Shown here: positions 11,737 through 23,022 of the stretch, in pieces
Layout: each line of letters starts with the position of its first letter
Position numbering within the stretch: position 1 is the stretch's first letter
Notes under the pieces: model-generated
Databases searched by the model: none
What the model saw: the letters and a program-made list of their open reading frames with translations, nothing else
What the model was told of the DNA's origin: nothing
Assembly (NCBI RefSeq): GCF_030272615.1
Contig: NC_081405.1
Span: forward strand, 608,394,677 to 608,458,676
Direction of reading: 5' to 3'
Length of the DNA stretch: 64,000 nucleotides
DNA from: Cryptomeria japonica
Lineage: Eukaryota > Streptophyta > Pinopsida > Cupressales > Cupressaceae
Program-made: the position numbers and the translations under genes

Positions 11737-13149
11737 CTATGTCTCTATTTCTTCAACCTTTTCTTCTTCAATTTTTCTATTAGACTCATTAGATTTATAT
11801 CCTATATATGCAATTGAATTCTTTGAAGTGTCTTTATGAAATTTTAAATTTGTATTTTCAACAATTTTTCTGAGTCTTTTGTTATAACATTTGTAATCTT
11901 TGATTTTAGTAGAGTAGCCAACAAAAATACCTTCATCAGCTCTTGTGTCAAATTTTCCTAAATTTTTATCATCTCTCCTGATATAGAATTTAATTCCAAA
12001 TACTCTGAAATATTTCACAAACAAAGTCCTTCCATACCAAAATTCATAAGATATCTTCCCATGATTTGTTCTAATCTGTACTTTGTTAAGAGTGCACATT
12101 GTAGTGTGTATTGCTTTCTTTGAATGGATTTTCGATAAACTTGATCCATTCATCATTGTTCTAGAAACCTCTTGTATTGTTTTGTTCATTCTTTCAACTA
12201 CACCATTTTGTTGTGTTGTCCTAGGAGTAGACACGTGTCTTCTTATCCCATGATTCTCAAAAATGTTATTGAATTCATCCGAAGTAAAATCTCCACCTAT
12301 GTTAGATCTTAAGCATTTGATTCTTATATTTATCTCATTTTCAACCATGACCTTGAATTTATTAAACTTTTGTAGGTCGTCATATTTTTCTCTTAAAAAA
12401 GTAACATTGGTCACTCTAGAGTAATGATAGAGTAAGAGCATGAAATGCCCATCACCTTGTTTGCTTCTAGTTCTTGTGATTCCACAAAGATGAGCCTACA
12501 CTAACTCCAATAGTCCAATAAAAGCTTGTTATTTAACATTGAAGGTTCTCCTTGTTTGTTTTCTAACTTGACATTTGTTGTAAATAGTATTAGTAGGTTT
12601 AGTGATCTTCGACAAATCTCTCATATCTTGAATTGAAGTGATCCTCACTAGATTACCAAACCTAAAGTGGCACATCCTCTGATGCCATAGCCAACTCTTA
12701 TGTATATGTTCCATCAAGTAGTATCCACTAGCAGTCTTCAACCAATATACATTTCCATATGTCCTCTTTCTAGCTGCAATCAGGGTTTTGAACCTCATTC
12801 TAATCTCACATCCATCATCTTGAAACATAAGATTATATTTATTTCCACATATTTGTCCAACACTCAAAAGGTTATTATTCATGCTCTTAACATGGAAAAC
12901 ATTGTCAGTATTATGTATAGCATCAAAGATGATTGAACCAATTCCAACTATCATAGTTTTCTGATAATCTCTAAATCTAACAACCGCTCCACCAAATTTT
13001 TGAAGCTTTACAAACTTATTTTTATCACTAGTCATATGATTTAAACATCCACTATCAATAATCCATTTATCCATACCTCTTCTAGCATGAAAAGAAAATA
13101 CAACAGTACCTTCTATTTTAGATGCATCTTCTAGAGCTTTTTCTATCAC
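11737..13149 (-). pseudogene. Copia element 1 protease and integrase
   Basis: Two long minus-strand open segments. The first (13149 down to 12529) starts with the protease motif WIIDSGCLNHMTSD, then a gag-pre-integrase zinc region (SWLWHQRMCHFRFGNL, then a C-x-x-C-type end). The second (12441 down to 11737) is the integrase core: a CLRSNIGGDFTSDEF motif where the family has SDRGGEF, so the catalytic Asp is Asn, then TPRTTQQNGVVERMN with the catalytic Glu, then the copia C-terminal GYS..KGY-like region. The protease active site is intact, and integrase is dead by substitution. Confidence 0.9.
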
Positions 13150-14075
13150 AACTTAGTAGGCTTAGCAGAACAAGAATATTCCTTTATAGCCAATAATAAA
13201 CATTCACTGTCTTCTTCATAATCAGGTTCATCATCTGAAATATTTGCATCTTCTCTAACATAATATGTCTTCTTATTGAATTTTTCTTTAAATTCCTTAC
13301 TCCTTTTATTTGCAATTTTGTTAGGATATATAGAACCATAATGACCAATCTTTCCATACCTAAAACAGTCAAATGGTGATTTACTTTTGTACTTTCTAAT
13401 TTCTTTCTCCATTTTTTCCCACAAAGTTCTCTTACATTTTATCAAATTCCTCATCTTTCACTGATCTAGTAACCTTGAACGTTGTCTCCATTCTTGCACC
13501 AATAGTACCAAATCCTCTCACCTCAAAGGCAATTAAAGAGCCATACAAGTCTTCTCTAGTGTACTTATTATTATTTTGTGATTCTTCTATTACTAAAACT
13601 TTAGAGCTATAAGGTTTAGTAAGAGTTATGAGTACCTTTCTCACAACGTCATCTTCCAGTAAGTTACCTCGAAGGGCTATGATCTCATTTACAACATCAT
13701 CTGTCTTCTACAGGTATCTAGTTACATCATCTTCTTCTTACATCTACAAGCATTCTGAAACTCAACTTTAATAGTATCATCTCTTTCATAAGTCTTTTCC
13801 AATTTGTCCCAAACCTTATAAGCAGAATTCAAAGATACACCCTTTGTTAATTTTGTCTTAGAAAGAGAACTAATGATAGTGTACCTTGCCTTTTCTTTGT
13901 CTTCAAAATCCTTTATCTTATCTGGAGCATTCACCCTACTCTGTGGTTTAACATACTTCTTTGTAAAATACTTCCACACTTCATAGCCAAGAGAAATCAA
14001 GTAACCTTGCATATTCACTTTCCAAAAAGCATATTCAGATCCATCAAACATAGAGATTGTCAATTTGTGCACCAT
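13146..14075 (-). pseudogene. gag: Copia element 1 gag
   Basis: Minus-strand gag starting MVHKLTISMFDGSEYAFWK at 14075, the usual copia entry (FDG..Y..W). It is followed by a capsid segment with an LE-x-x-Y helix at 13790, another at 13432-13644, and a damaged zinc knuckle near 13340. That knuckle reads C-F-R-Y-G-K-I-G-H-Y-G-S-I-Y, so two of the four zinc ligands are replaced by Tyr. Frameshifts separate the three segments. Confidence 0.85.
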
Positions 14076-14119
14076 TAGGATCTCCTCAAGTATTTAAGTT
14101 CTTCTACAGGGAACCAACT

Positions 14120-14132
14120 CTCTAATACCAAT
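14120..14132 (-). other. Primer binding site of copia element 1
   Basis: The minus strand reads ATTGGTATTAGAG, one C-to-T change from the initiator-Met type ATTGGTATCAGAG. It lies between the gag leader and the LTR. Confidence 0.75.
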
Positions 14133-14438
14133 TATTGAATATACTAACGCACAAGACAATTGAGAGGAGGGTGAATCAATTCTGTATAATCTTTAATTTA
14201 TTTCTTAAATAGCTTAACCTTAACACATAATCCACATAAAGATAAGAGAATGAAACATTAGAACACACCATACAAAATAAGACACCAAAACTTGTGCGGG
14301 AAACCCTAGTAGGGGAAACACCATGGAGAAGCTATTCTCAAGATATAAACACCTATTAGGGTGACATAGCTTAAGATGATTTTTACAAAGAAAGGCTCAT
14401 TGCCAGAGGCTCAAGTTCCGCAGGGCTAACTGTCTCAG

Positions 14439-14492
<54 letters not shown>

Positions 14493-15381
14493 GCTCACTA
14501 CCAAAAAGAAGTAGAAAAAAGGAGAAACAATCTACCACAGATGCATGTCTGCAATAACAAGATCTGTAGATACCTTTGGCCCACTGCTTTTGGTAGCTAA
14601 AACATGAAAGATCACATAACACTTTTCACCAACTCAACATCAACTATCAAACTGTCGAGAAGATAGATCCTCTTTCAAATACCATTTTGCAATTCACTTT
14701 CTTTCACATTTATTTTTACATTCTCTCTTCTTATCCTCAACCAATTATCCTTTATTTATACCATCCTCACATATGCAAAATCTCCAAAGGTCGGCTAAGC
14801 AACCAAGCAAACACAATTCAAATTAGGTTCACACTAAACAATCTAGTTGTGGAAAATAATTTAAAGTGGATTACAAAAAATCTCAATTAGGACTAAAATA
14901 ATTATCAAACACTTTATACAATAGTCCATAATGATTAAAGAAACAAAGTAAAGTGTAAAAATCCGAGGTCAGCCAAACCTAGAGTAAGCACCTTCAATCT
15001 TGAAAATCATGCTTTCAAAGGCCCCGAACACATGCTAACTAAATATAATGAAGCTAAGGAAATTAATAACTTAACTCCAAAACCACAATGCCATAAACCA
15101 TAACACAGATAAATGTGGAGAATACATTTGGCATGGAAACACTACCAAACTCTATCAATCACACTAATAAACACAACTTCATCACAATAATCTAGAGCAC
15201 CAAATCCAAAATATAACATCTTCAAACATAGTTTAACAACATGTCCAAATTGCAAGAATAGATAAGCTACATAGAAGATATGCAGAGAAAAACATTCAAC
15301 ACAATTATAAAAAGAACTCAACATCACTTATACCAACTAGTTACTAATGACAACCAAAGCATGTTGATGTCAATGGAAACA
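14133..15381 (-). repeat. 5' LTR of copia element 1
   Basis: The plus strand begins TATTGAATATAC and ends near GGAAACA, giving about 1.25 kb. It shares block order with the LTRs of element B and copia element 2: a 'GAGAGGAGGGTGAATCA' block, a 'GGGAAACACCATGG' block, and tandem 'GGCTCACTGCC' blocks. No partner LTR is in the window, so the ends come from the neighbouring primer site and from comparison. Confidence 0.7.
14439..14492 (+). repeat. (AAAG)n microsatellite
   Basis: About 13 uninterrupted AAAG units inside the copia LTR, next to one of its 'aggctcac' blocks. The minus-strand reading of this tract gives an F-L-S-F repeat that is not a protein. Confidence 0.95.
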
Positions 15382-15386
15382 CATAA

Positions 15387-15745
15387 GAAGCTCATTCTAA
15401 TCATCCTAGAAACATTAGGGGCATTAATGCCCATAAAAAATGGTGCTTGATCAAGCGTCAAATTGATCAAAGAAAAGTAGATATATTCGTATAACAAGAA
15501 ATAAAACAAAAAATGGAAGAGAGAAACAAATTGTTAAGTAAATGGAAATAGTGGAGGGGGAACTTTGTTGGATCTAAAGGAGCTTCAGGCAGGCTAGGAA
15601 TTATATGGAATCCACTCAAAGTGGAAGGTGTAGTGATTGATGATAATAGATGGTGGATTTTGATGAACTGTAGAATTATACAAATAAATAAATAAAATTT
15701 CTTATCAATGTTTATGGACCAATATAAACACCCCAAAAAAGAGAG
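15387..15745 (+). pseudogene. LINE (L1-type) ORF2, N-terminal endonuclease part
   Basis: Plus-strand apurinic-type endonuclease of a plant L1 LINE. NIRGIN near 15412 is the usual opening box. A 'KVDIFV.QEIK' box follows at about 15475, then GSKGASGRLGIIWNP near 15568 and FLINVYGPI near 15698. The reading continues at 23028 on the other side of element B. One TAA at 15493 replaces the expected residue before Gln-Glu. The catalytic Glu of the QE-K box is kept. The start is lost or merged with the copia LTR boundary just upstream. Confidence 0.85.
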
Positions 15746-17075
15746 TGTTGAATAGACCGAAATACTGAGAGGGTGGTGAATTAGTATTGCCAAAAATAAG
15801 AACACTCTAATAACCTAAAATTCAATATGATCTTAGATATATTGAGCATGAATTGAAATATGTAATAGAAGTGAAATGTATAATGTACACAACCATAAGA
15901 GAGACACCATATTTTTATACATGGAAAACTCAAATGGGAAAAACCACGAAGAAGATTAACTCTTAAGATAATATATCTAGTTATATGGGATTACAAAACA
16001 AGCTCACTGCTAGAGGGCTCATTGTCTAGAGAGAGATTGTTGACTAGATTACAATGGCTCATTGTCGGAAAGGCTCACTACCAAAAAATAAAGAAATGAA
16101 CTAAAAAAATTGCATCTACATATGCATGGGATTAGTTCCTGTTAAGATCAAACAATAAACCAGTTGATTGCAATAGATCTGGTTAAGAAAGTCTGTAAAT
16201 TAATTTGTTATTTGCCTGCTCCAAAATAATGTCACATTAGATCTATCCTTCTCCTTTACTGATTTAGCATCAACTTCCTCACTTTATCACTTACCACCTT
16301 ACTCTTCACTTCCTTTCTTGTAATTCATCCATTTCATACTATATCTCAAACATAAGGTGACTATGTATATATATATGTGTGTGTCAATAGGAATATACAT
16401 CAATTTGGCCTCAATAACATTTCCTCAAATGATATTCCAACAGTCAAATCACATGCTACAATCACCGGAGAAAAACAACATAATCTTTCAAGGTTAGTGT
16501 GACTTGGAAAGAGCATATCTGTGAATTTTGACAATAACACACTATGGGAGCATAAAGAACATGATCTAACTCAACATTATGAGGTTAAAGACATGAACAA
16601 TGAGTTGCCAAAATATTATCATTAAAAATGAAGAAACTTGAGGAAATCAAAGCATATAGAACTATTCAACATTAGATAGACAAATACATTTTTGGAGCAC
16701 AAAATTCAAAGCATGACGTATGGAGCACCAAAAGCATGAATCCATCAATCTCAAATGATGACAATAAGGATATCACAAATTGCACTACCGTGTCTACATG
16801 AAGACATAAAATGCAGATGAATGCACCTTTGAAATAAGTCAACTACATATTGTCATACTGCATGAATGATTGGAGAACAAAATCAATTTCCACACCCAAC
16901 ACCAAATCTTTCATATCAAGATAAACATATCCTCAGCAACAACTAGGATCTGTAATATGTATAATACATACCTATCTTTCACTATTCTGCAACATACATA
17001 GTTTTCCCTGTTCTGCAACATATACTACCAAATCTGGATCATCGAGTTTGACAACTAAGACATGTATTTCTAACA
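15746..17075 (-). repeat. 3' LTR of element B
   Basis: On the plus strand it starts TGTTGAATAGACC and ends ATTTCTAACA, so it carries TG/CA ends. It is a direct repeat of 21660-23022 except for the inverted middle of that copy. Its block order agrees with the LTRs of both neighbouring copia elements, so this copy has the ancestral arrangement. Confidence 0.9.
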
Positions 17076-17095
17076 ATCTCCCCATTTTTCATTGA
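17076..17095 (-). other. Polypurine tract of element B
   Basis: The minus strand reads GAAAAATGGGGAGAT immediately before the LTR start TGTTAGAAATAC. Position and composition fit. Confidence 0.7.
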
Positions 17096-17529
17096 TGGAA
17101 AAACATTTATATCAAAAAATTTCCATAACTCCCCCTTAGATAATACATCCTTATTTCTCCAAGGTTTCAAATTTCAAAACTCAATGTTTCGCCCTAATAC
17201 TCAATATTTGTATTCTTTTGACATCAAGGACAAAGGGTAACAACCAAAATGTTACCAAAATTTTGCACTACAAAAGAAAGAAAGCTTCACTTACACTCCC
17301 AAAACATTCTCGTATACTTATCCTTCAATTCAAGAAAGAAAGTCTTCCTAGAGTTCACTGCCAAAGAGAGACTCAAACTCAAACTGTCATTCTTAACTAT
17401 TACATAAACTGCTTTAGATAAGGATTCACGAACAATAGGGTTCTATACACACTTCCTAGATAAGGAGACTGAAAAGATGTCCTAACTTAGCCTCAACAAT
17501 CTCTTTTACCTTTAAAAGACATTCACTAC

Positions 17530-19039
17530 ATGTTCTTTCTACCTTTGATCATAAAATATAAGGTTTGATTGCAAAGAATTAATATTCTTTCTCTTGGAAC
17601 CATTCGCATCACTGAAAATATCAAACAATTTGCCCATGGAATTCAATTTAGATTCAATAAAGTCAATATTATCTTTGAAATGCTCAAAAACTACAAGATA
17701 CTGGAGACAATATTAGTACACTTTGCCTACTTTTGCAATACAGTCTTTCATATCCTTAATGCCTTGTGATAATCTCTTTTGAGAATATGCACATTTCTTT
17801 TCCATGTCATCTTGAACTTTATCTTTTGAAATAGATGCCTTAAGAGGCTGCTTCAAATAATCTTTAAGCACTTCACACTAGACATCTGACAAGATGTCAA
17901 CAAGATTACTAAGAGAAATACTATTTCAAACCAAGTAATCAACTAGAACTTCTTCAATCTGATCTTGATTATAAGAGGGTCGCTCAACCCACAAATCTCC
18001 AATCTTCTTCATTCCATTAGCCTCCTTAAGAATACTCAAAATGTTCTCAATAGTGCATGGTTCATCTTCCTCTTTACTACCTTTGACTAAAGCTAATTTT
18101 AACTTAGCCATTGTACGTGGTTCTAGCTCATCTAGGGAAATAATATATTTTTCTTCTTCACCTTTTATCTTCTTCATTGGTTCCAAAGAAGACACAACAA
18201 TTCTTCTTTTTGAACATCTACTACTAGAGGAGGGGTTCTCCTCAAGAGCACTGATAATTCTAGGAACTGGACCAGAGTACAACTTCTTCTAAAGGGTTAT
18301 GAAGTGATTCTCACATCCCTAATCTTTACCAACAAAACAAGAAAGATATCTATAAATTTACTTGCCAATAGAGACATTTGATTTTCATACATCTACTTCA
18401 AGGGTAAAGATTTTATGAAATAAAACATTAATCAAACAATCAAAGAACCAAAACAAAATGAATATTCCTGATCTTTTGTCATGTTAATATTTTCTGCTAA
18501 TTATGTCTTACCTTCCTTCACCATTTGATTAGCAATATACACTACAATTGCCAAAGTCGATCCTTCTCTGTTTCTCAAATATATTTTGTAATAAATTCTA
18601 TATGTAACATACCTCACAATAGGGTCGATGATAATGTCAATTATTAATGCCTCTTGATCACCTGTGACACCAGTTAGGGTTTGAAATGAAATGGGTCCAT
18701 TATCAAAAAAACCTAAAATATCAAGTATTTCTTCCTTAGAGATTTGATAAGGCTTATCAAACATCATACATGATCATCAACAATATATTTCAAAAGAAAT
18801 TTAATCATGTCCTCATTTGTAAACCATGTAACCTCACTCCAAACATGCAAACCCTTATGCCCTAAATCTCTAATTTTCTATGAATCAACATCTAACAAAG
18901 AACTTCTCAAATTTATAATTCTAATTTTCTCATGATTATATTTATCTAATTGTACATTTTCAAATCTCTAAACAATCTTGCTCCTAGATTCACCTACAAT
19001 TGACTTCTTAGGATCTATAGAGAAAGGTGAAAAATACAT
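17530..19039 (-). pseudogene. Element B ORF2 (unrecognised, homologous to element A ORF2)
   Basis: A degraded minus-strand frame, with ATG at 19039. The N-terminal part reads SIDPKKSIV, then KIRDLGHKGLHVW, then a helix FLLKYIVDD (19039-18790). Next comes ILGFFDNG, a LTG box, and DPIVRYVTYRIYY (18767-18501). A charged segment lies at 18282-17926 and a C-terminal coiled coil at about 17880-17530. Element A ORF2 shows the same order: KIEDLGSLAIHSQ, VYFLEDFIEDH, VTGFCNTG, LTG, DDLVKYACMVIGY. Several stops are present. I do not recognise the protein family, and no polymerase, nuclease or protease motif is visible. Confidence 0.6.
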
Positions 19040-19622
19040 TTTATGCAAACTTTCTCTGAATCTCCTTCTACTCTCCAACTATTCTTCTCTTCAAATTATT
19101 AAATTCACAATACAAAAATGATCAAAATACTAGATATTTAACTTGTTTGATGTACTTAAGTTTTCTCTACCAAAAAATGTCTTATCATAGTGACATCAAC
19201 TAAACTTTGTACTTCAACATACACAATCCACCAAAGATAGTACCAAAAACAACATCAACAATGCAAGCCACCACATGCATCTCTTTCATGAATGGGGGCA
19301 CAAATAAATCTTTCTTTGAAGCTCCCCCTAAGATAAAGCTATCGGATCAATTTCCAGAGGAAGAAGCACTGACACTAAACTCAAGTGTATTAGATTTAGT
19401 TGTTTCTTTATTTCTCCATACCATAGAATTCTTCTTCTTAAGTTTATTATATTTCACCAGAGCATTCACATTCCTACATTTGTTAGAAAAATGTCAATAC
19501 TTGTTGCAATTGTAACAACTTACATTCCTCTACCCTAAATTCAATGAATTTGTTCTAGATCTACACTGATTAGCTCTATGAGAAAATTTATAGCATATGT
19601 GATAATAACCTTGAAAGGGCTT

Positions 19623-19728
19623 ATTCATGAATGATCCATTTACTTCATTCACAAATTGTCTATATCTTCTATTCATGACTTGATTATTGCAATTGTTGGC
19701 CTTGTGTCCATAACTTCTACATGTAAAG
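19623..19728. repeat. 106-bp direct repeat, copy 1
   Basis: Matches 20857-20962 with a few substitutions. It starts ATTCATGAATGATCC and ends ACATGTAAAG, and covers the knuckle-2 coding stretch of element B ORF1. The two copies exactly bracket the foreign segment 19729-20856. Confidence 0.88.
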
Positions 19729-20856
19729 TATGTACTTTATTTTATACACACCATGTTTTAATAGTCTTGCATCTGCCGGCACGTGCTAGCACGATGCACT
19801 TTCTTAGTGCCATTTTATTTTCTTTGCAAGAGAGCCATGTTCTTATGACATTTGGCATTCTATCTTTTCAAGCCCGTGGAGATGGGTCCATAGTTTAGGA
19901 TGAAGTTGTTGCGATCCGTGGCGGATTCCCAGGAGGTCATAAGATTACATTTTTTTGTAGATTCCAACTCCTTCCCTCCTACTGGGATGTGTTTTCTAGA
20001 GCAGCATTCTAATGTTTTCATGTTTTCAATTAGCGGGGCCATTTTGTAGGTAGCTTCTATTTGTCTTGTGGAGTTTTTCCTATATTTGTTGAAGGGGTCA
20101 TTGCAAGAGAACCATCAGAATATTTTTTATTCGAGTAATAGAAATATGGGTGTTGTTTTTCTAGAAGCCAAGAGAAGTTTTTCTTTCAAGTTTGGGAGGT
20201 GTCAGTGGTGCCTTTTGAAAATTCTTTTATTGTTTTACAGTTTGGGGGCCATTGGGTGATGGTGTTTAAATAACTTGTAATGTTTTCTTTTAACAAGGTT
20301 CAGAACTTTTGTTTGACAAAGATATAGACAAGTATTCTAGATAGGAATTTAGCCTTTAATCTGTGATTGTATTTCTGAAGAAAGGATAATCAAACTGTGC
20401 ATGTGGCCTCTATGATTACTATTCTTTAGTGTGCATTAATAGGTTTTTGTGCATCTTTGAAATTTCTACATAACTTTAGAAATATATGCTTAATACTTTG
20501 CTGATTAAACTATCTTTTTGCACTTGTTATCTAGTGGATGTATGGTGTATATTGCTTTATGTTTAAAGGATTTTTTATTATATCCTGATCAATGTCTTGG
20601 GCATGTATATTGTTGAATGGTTGTCAGAATGACATGTATGTGAAGTTATTTGTGCTCCTTAGTGCATTAAAATCAATTCAACGCATTTCTTTAAAATAGG
20701 TTTTTTAATTTATTTTTCTTTCTTCCCCTTGTCTCCCCCTCAATGAAAAAAGAGTTGGATTCTAAAATCCCAGAGGTAACTCAGTAAAAACACGCAGGTC
20801 CCCCATTACTAAGTTTCCCATAAGGTCATTTTCCTAGAAGAAATTGTAGTGAGGTA
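19729..20856. other. 1.13-kb foreign segment inside element B ORF1
   Basis: Bracketed by the 106-bp repeats. Its composition differs from the surrounding ORF (T-rich, with GC-rich islands such as GCCGGCACGTGCTAGC near 19775), and it contains no knuckle sequence. Short frames in it (for example 20068-20259) show no recognisable family. It could be a captured host-gene or mRNA fragment or repair filler. No terminal inverted repeats are visible. Confidence 0.6.
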
Positions 20857-20962
20857 ATTCATGAATGATCCATTTACTTCATTCGCAAACTATCTATAGC
20901 TTCTATTCATGACTTGATTACTGCAATTCTTAACCTTTTGTCTATAACTTATACATGTAAAG
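20857..20962. repeat. 106-bp direct repeat, copy 2
   Basis: Partner of 19623-19728. This copy is contiguous with the upstream half of ORF1 (knuckle 1 at about 21020), and copy 1 with the downstream half. Confidence 0.88.
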
Positions 20963-21646
20963 AATTGAATATTCTAATTTATATTATGCCTGCAATCTAT
21001 GACTTTATATCCCAAATAATTGCACTGAAAACAATAGCCATTAAATGATGAGTACCTTTGAGAATTAGGTTGCTGAAATGGAGATCTGTTTATAACAAGT
21101 CTAGGATTCCACACTTTATTTGAGTCTTTAGGATTCTTGTCAATTTCCATTGTTCCTTTCCCTTTACTTTTGTTTTAAAAAAATTCACTAGAAAATCCTA
21201 ATCCATCCTTATCCTTGTGAGTATTCTACATGGATAATAGTTTTTCTAATAATGAGTCGCTTTCACCGACTTTTGCTTCTAACTTTAGAGTCAATAATTC
21301 TTGTTCCAACTTACCATTTTCTTCTATCTTTAGACTAATTGTACCCTTCAAGCCTTTTTCAAAATTCATGCTTTCTTCAATCTACAACTTTAGATTCATA
21401 ATACTCATTTTATTTCTTCAATTCCTTGTTAACTTCTTGATACCTTGCTTTGAACATATGGATCTGATCTCTTATCTTCTTCGCACATTTTTTCTACCTG
21501 AATATTCTCTTTCATGTCTTCATTTTTAGATTTCACACTCTCAAGGTCTTCATGGGCTATCTTGAATTATTCATCCATATCCATAGGAGCCATCTATTCA
21601 AATCAAGATCTCCCTCAAGCGGTTAAGCTAGCAACAAGGGACCAAG

Positions 21647-21659
21647 TTTTGATATCAAT
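21647..21659 (-). other. Primer binding site of element B (decayed)
   Basis: The minus strand reads ATTGATATCAAAA next to the LTR, against ATTGGTATCAGAG in the copia elements. The differences are G to A, the direction expected from deamination on the other strand. Confidence 0.65.
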
Positions 21660-21737
21660 TATTGAACAAACCAGATTATAGAGAGCAGCCATGAATTAGT
21701 ATTCCCAAAAATAAAACACTTTGATGTATACCCTTAT

Positions 21738-21794
<57 letters not shown>

Positions 21795-23022
21795 TGCACA
21801 AACACACATATACATAGTCACCTTATGTTTGAGATATAGTATAAGATGGATGAATTTCAAAGAAGGAAGTGAAGAGTAAGGTGGTAAGTGATAAAGTGAC
21901 GAATTTGATGCTGAATGAGTAAAGGAGAAGGATGGATCTAGTGCGATAGTATTTTGGAGTAGGTAGATAGCTAAGTAATTTGCATAGTCTCTTAATCATA
22001 TCTACTCTAATCAATTCTTTTATTGACTAAGCTTAAAAGGAACCAAACCCATGCATATGTAGATGCAATTTTATTACCCCATTTCTTTATTGTTTAGCAG
22101 TGATCTATTATAATCTAGGCAATGAGGCCTCTGATATTGAACACCTTTTGCAATCACAAATAAATAGTTATATTATCTTGAGAGTTAACCCTCTTCATGG
22201 GAAATTAACCCTCTTCATGGTTTTTCCCATTTGTTTTTTCCACGTATAAAAATTTGGTGTCTCTCTTATCATTGTGTATGTTGTGCACTTTACTTCTATT
22301 TCATATTTCAAATAACATACTACAATCATGAGAGCAAAACAACAACATAGTCTTTCAAGGTATACTAACCCAAAAATAACATATTCCTAAATTTCCATCA
22401 TAAAATACTACCAGAGAACAAATATCACAATCTAACTCAACATTACGAGGTTAAAGACATGAACAATGAATCATCAAAATATTATCATCATAAGTCAAGC
22501 AATTGGAGGAAACCAGGGTGTATAGGATTGCTCAACATTGCATAATTGAATACATTTCTAGAACACAACATCTAGAGAATGATTTCCAAGGAACCAAAAA
22601 TACAATAATCTCAAATAATGACAATAAGAATATCAAAATTGCACTAACATATTTGCATCAAGACATAAAATTTGTAGGATTGCTCCTCTGAAATAAGTCA
22701 ACTACATACTATCACATTGCATGAACAATTGGAGCACAAAACCAATTGCCACAACCAACACCAAATCTCTCATATAAATATAAATGTATCCTCATACTAA
22801 CAATACATATTTTTGGACCAATACACTTGTCTTTAGTACTTCAACAACAACTAGGATCTATAATTTGTATCATACAAACTTATCTTCCACTGTTCTACAA
22901 CATACCTATCTTCTACTATTCTACAACATATATACCTATCTTCCATTATTTTACAACATATCTAGACCAACCCAAATCACTGGATTTGATATTAATGACA
23001 ACTAAGACATGTATTTCTAACA
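21660..23022 (-). repeat. 5' LTR of element B, with internal inversion
   Basis: Its outer parts (21660-about 21718 and about 22313-23022) are direct repeats of the 3' LTR. The middle (about 21720-22312) matches 15845-16405 in inverted orientation. The upper end ATTTCTAACA is followed by the target duplication GAGAG. Confidence 0.88.
21741..21788. repeat. (CA)n microsatellite
   Basis: About 24 CA units next to the left inversion breakpoint. The corresponding place in the 3' LTR (about 16365-16385) is a short TATATATGTGTGTG tract in the opposite orientation, so the repeat expanded after inversion. Confidence 0.95.

Larger units (their letters stand above)
10621..15381 (-). mobile_element. Ty1/copia element 1, 3'-truncated
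   Basis: A minus-strand copia retrotransposon. Reading down in coordinate: 5' LTR (about 14133-15381), initiator-Met-type primer site, gag, protease, integrase, RT and the start of RNase H. It stops abruptly near 10621 inside RNase H, and no 3' LTR is found in the window. The pol order protease, integrase, RT is diagnostic of copia. Every domain is broken by stops or frameshifts. The upper LTR end is set at 15381, where LINE sequence begins; it could lie anywhere from 15363 to 15385. Confidence 0.88.
19190..21593 (-). pseudogene. Element B ORF1: coiled coil plus four zinc knuckles
   Basis: It starts at ATG 21593 on the minus strand (MAPMDMDE), about 50 bases after the primer site. The first third is charged and coiled-coil-like. 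Four CCHC-type knuckles follow: CFQCNYLGYKVIDC near 21020 (His replaced by Tyr), a second near 20930 with a duplicate at 19700 (SYGHKANNC), a third (YKFSHRANQC) near 19590, and CYNCNKY.HFSNKC near 19510. It ends near 19190. Four knuckles and their spacing match element A ORF1. A 1.13 kb foreign segment splits knuckle 2 from knuckle 3. It probably binds RNA as a nucleocapsid-like protein, but no capsid domain is evident. Confidence 0.65.
15746..23022 (-). mobile_element. Element B: pol-less LTR retrotransposon, inserted in the LINE
   Basis: A minus-strand LTR element of about 7.3 kb. LTRs lie at 15746-17075 (3') and 21660-23022 (5'), with a perfect five-base target duplication GAGAG at 15741-15745 and 23023-23027. 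The duplicated bases and both flanks are LINE ORF2 sequence. Inside, on the minus strand, are a primer site (21647-21659), ORF1 with coiled coil and four zinc knuckles, ORF2 of unknown function, and a purine tract. I find no protease, integrase or RT motif anywhere in the 4.6 kb interior. Its ORFs are homologous to those of element A. The 5' LTR contains a large internal inversion. Confidence 0.9.

Noticed and set aside
14383-14622. Minus-strand frame with F-L-S-F repeats
   Set aside because: It is the translation of the (AAAG)n microsatellite in a copia LTR.
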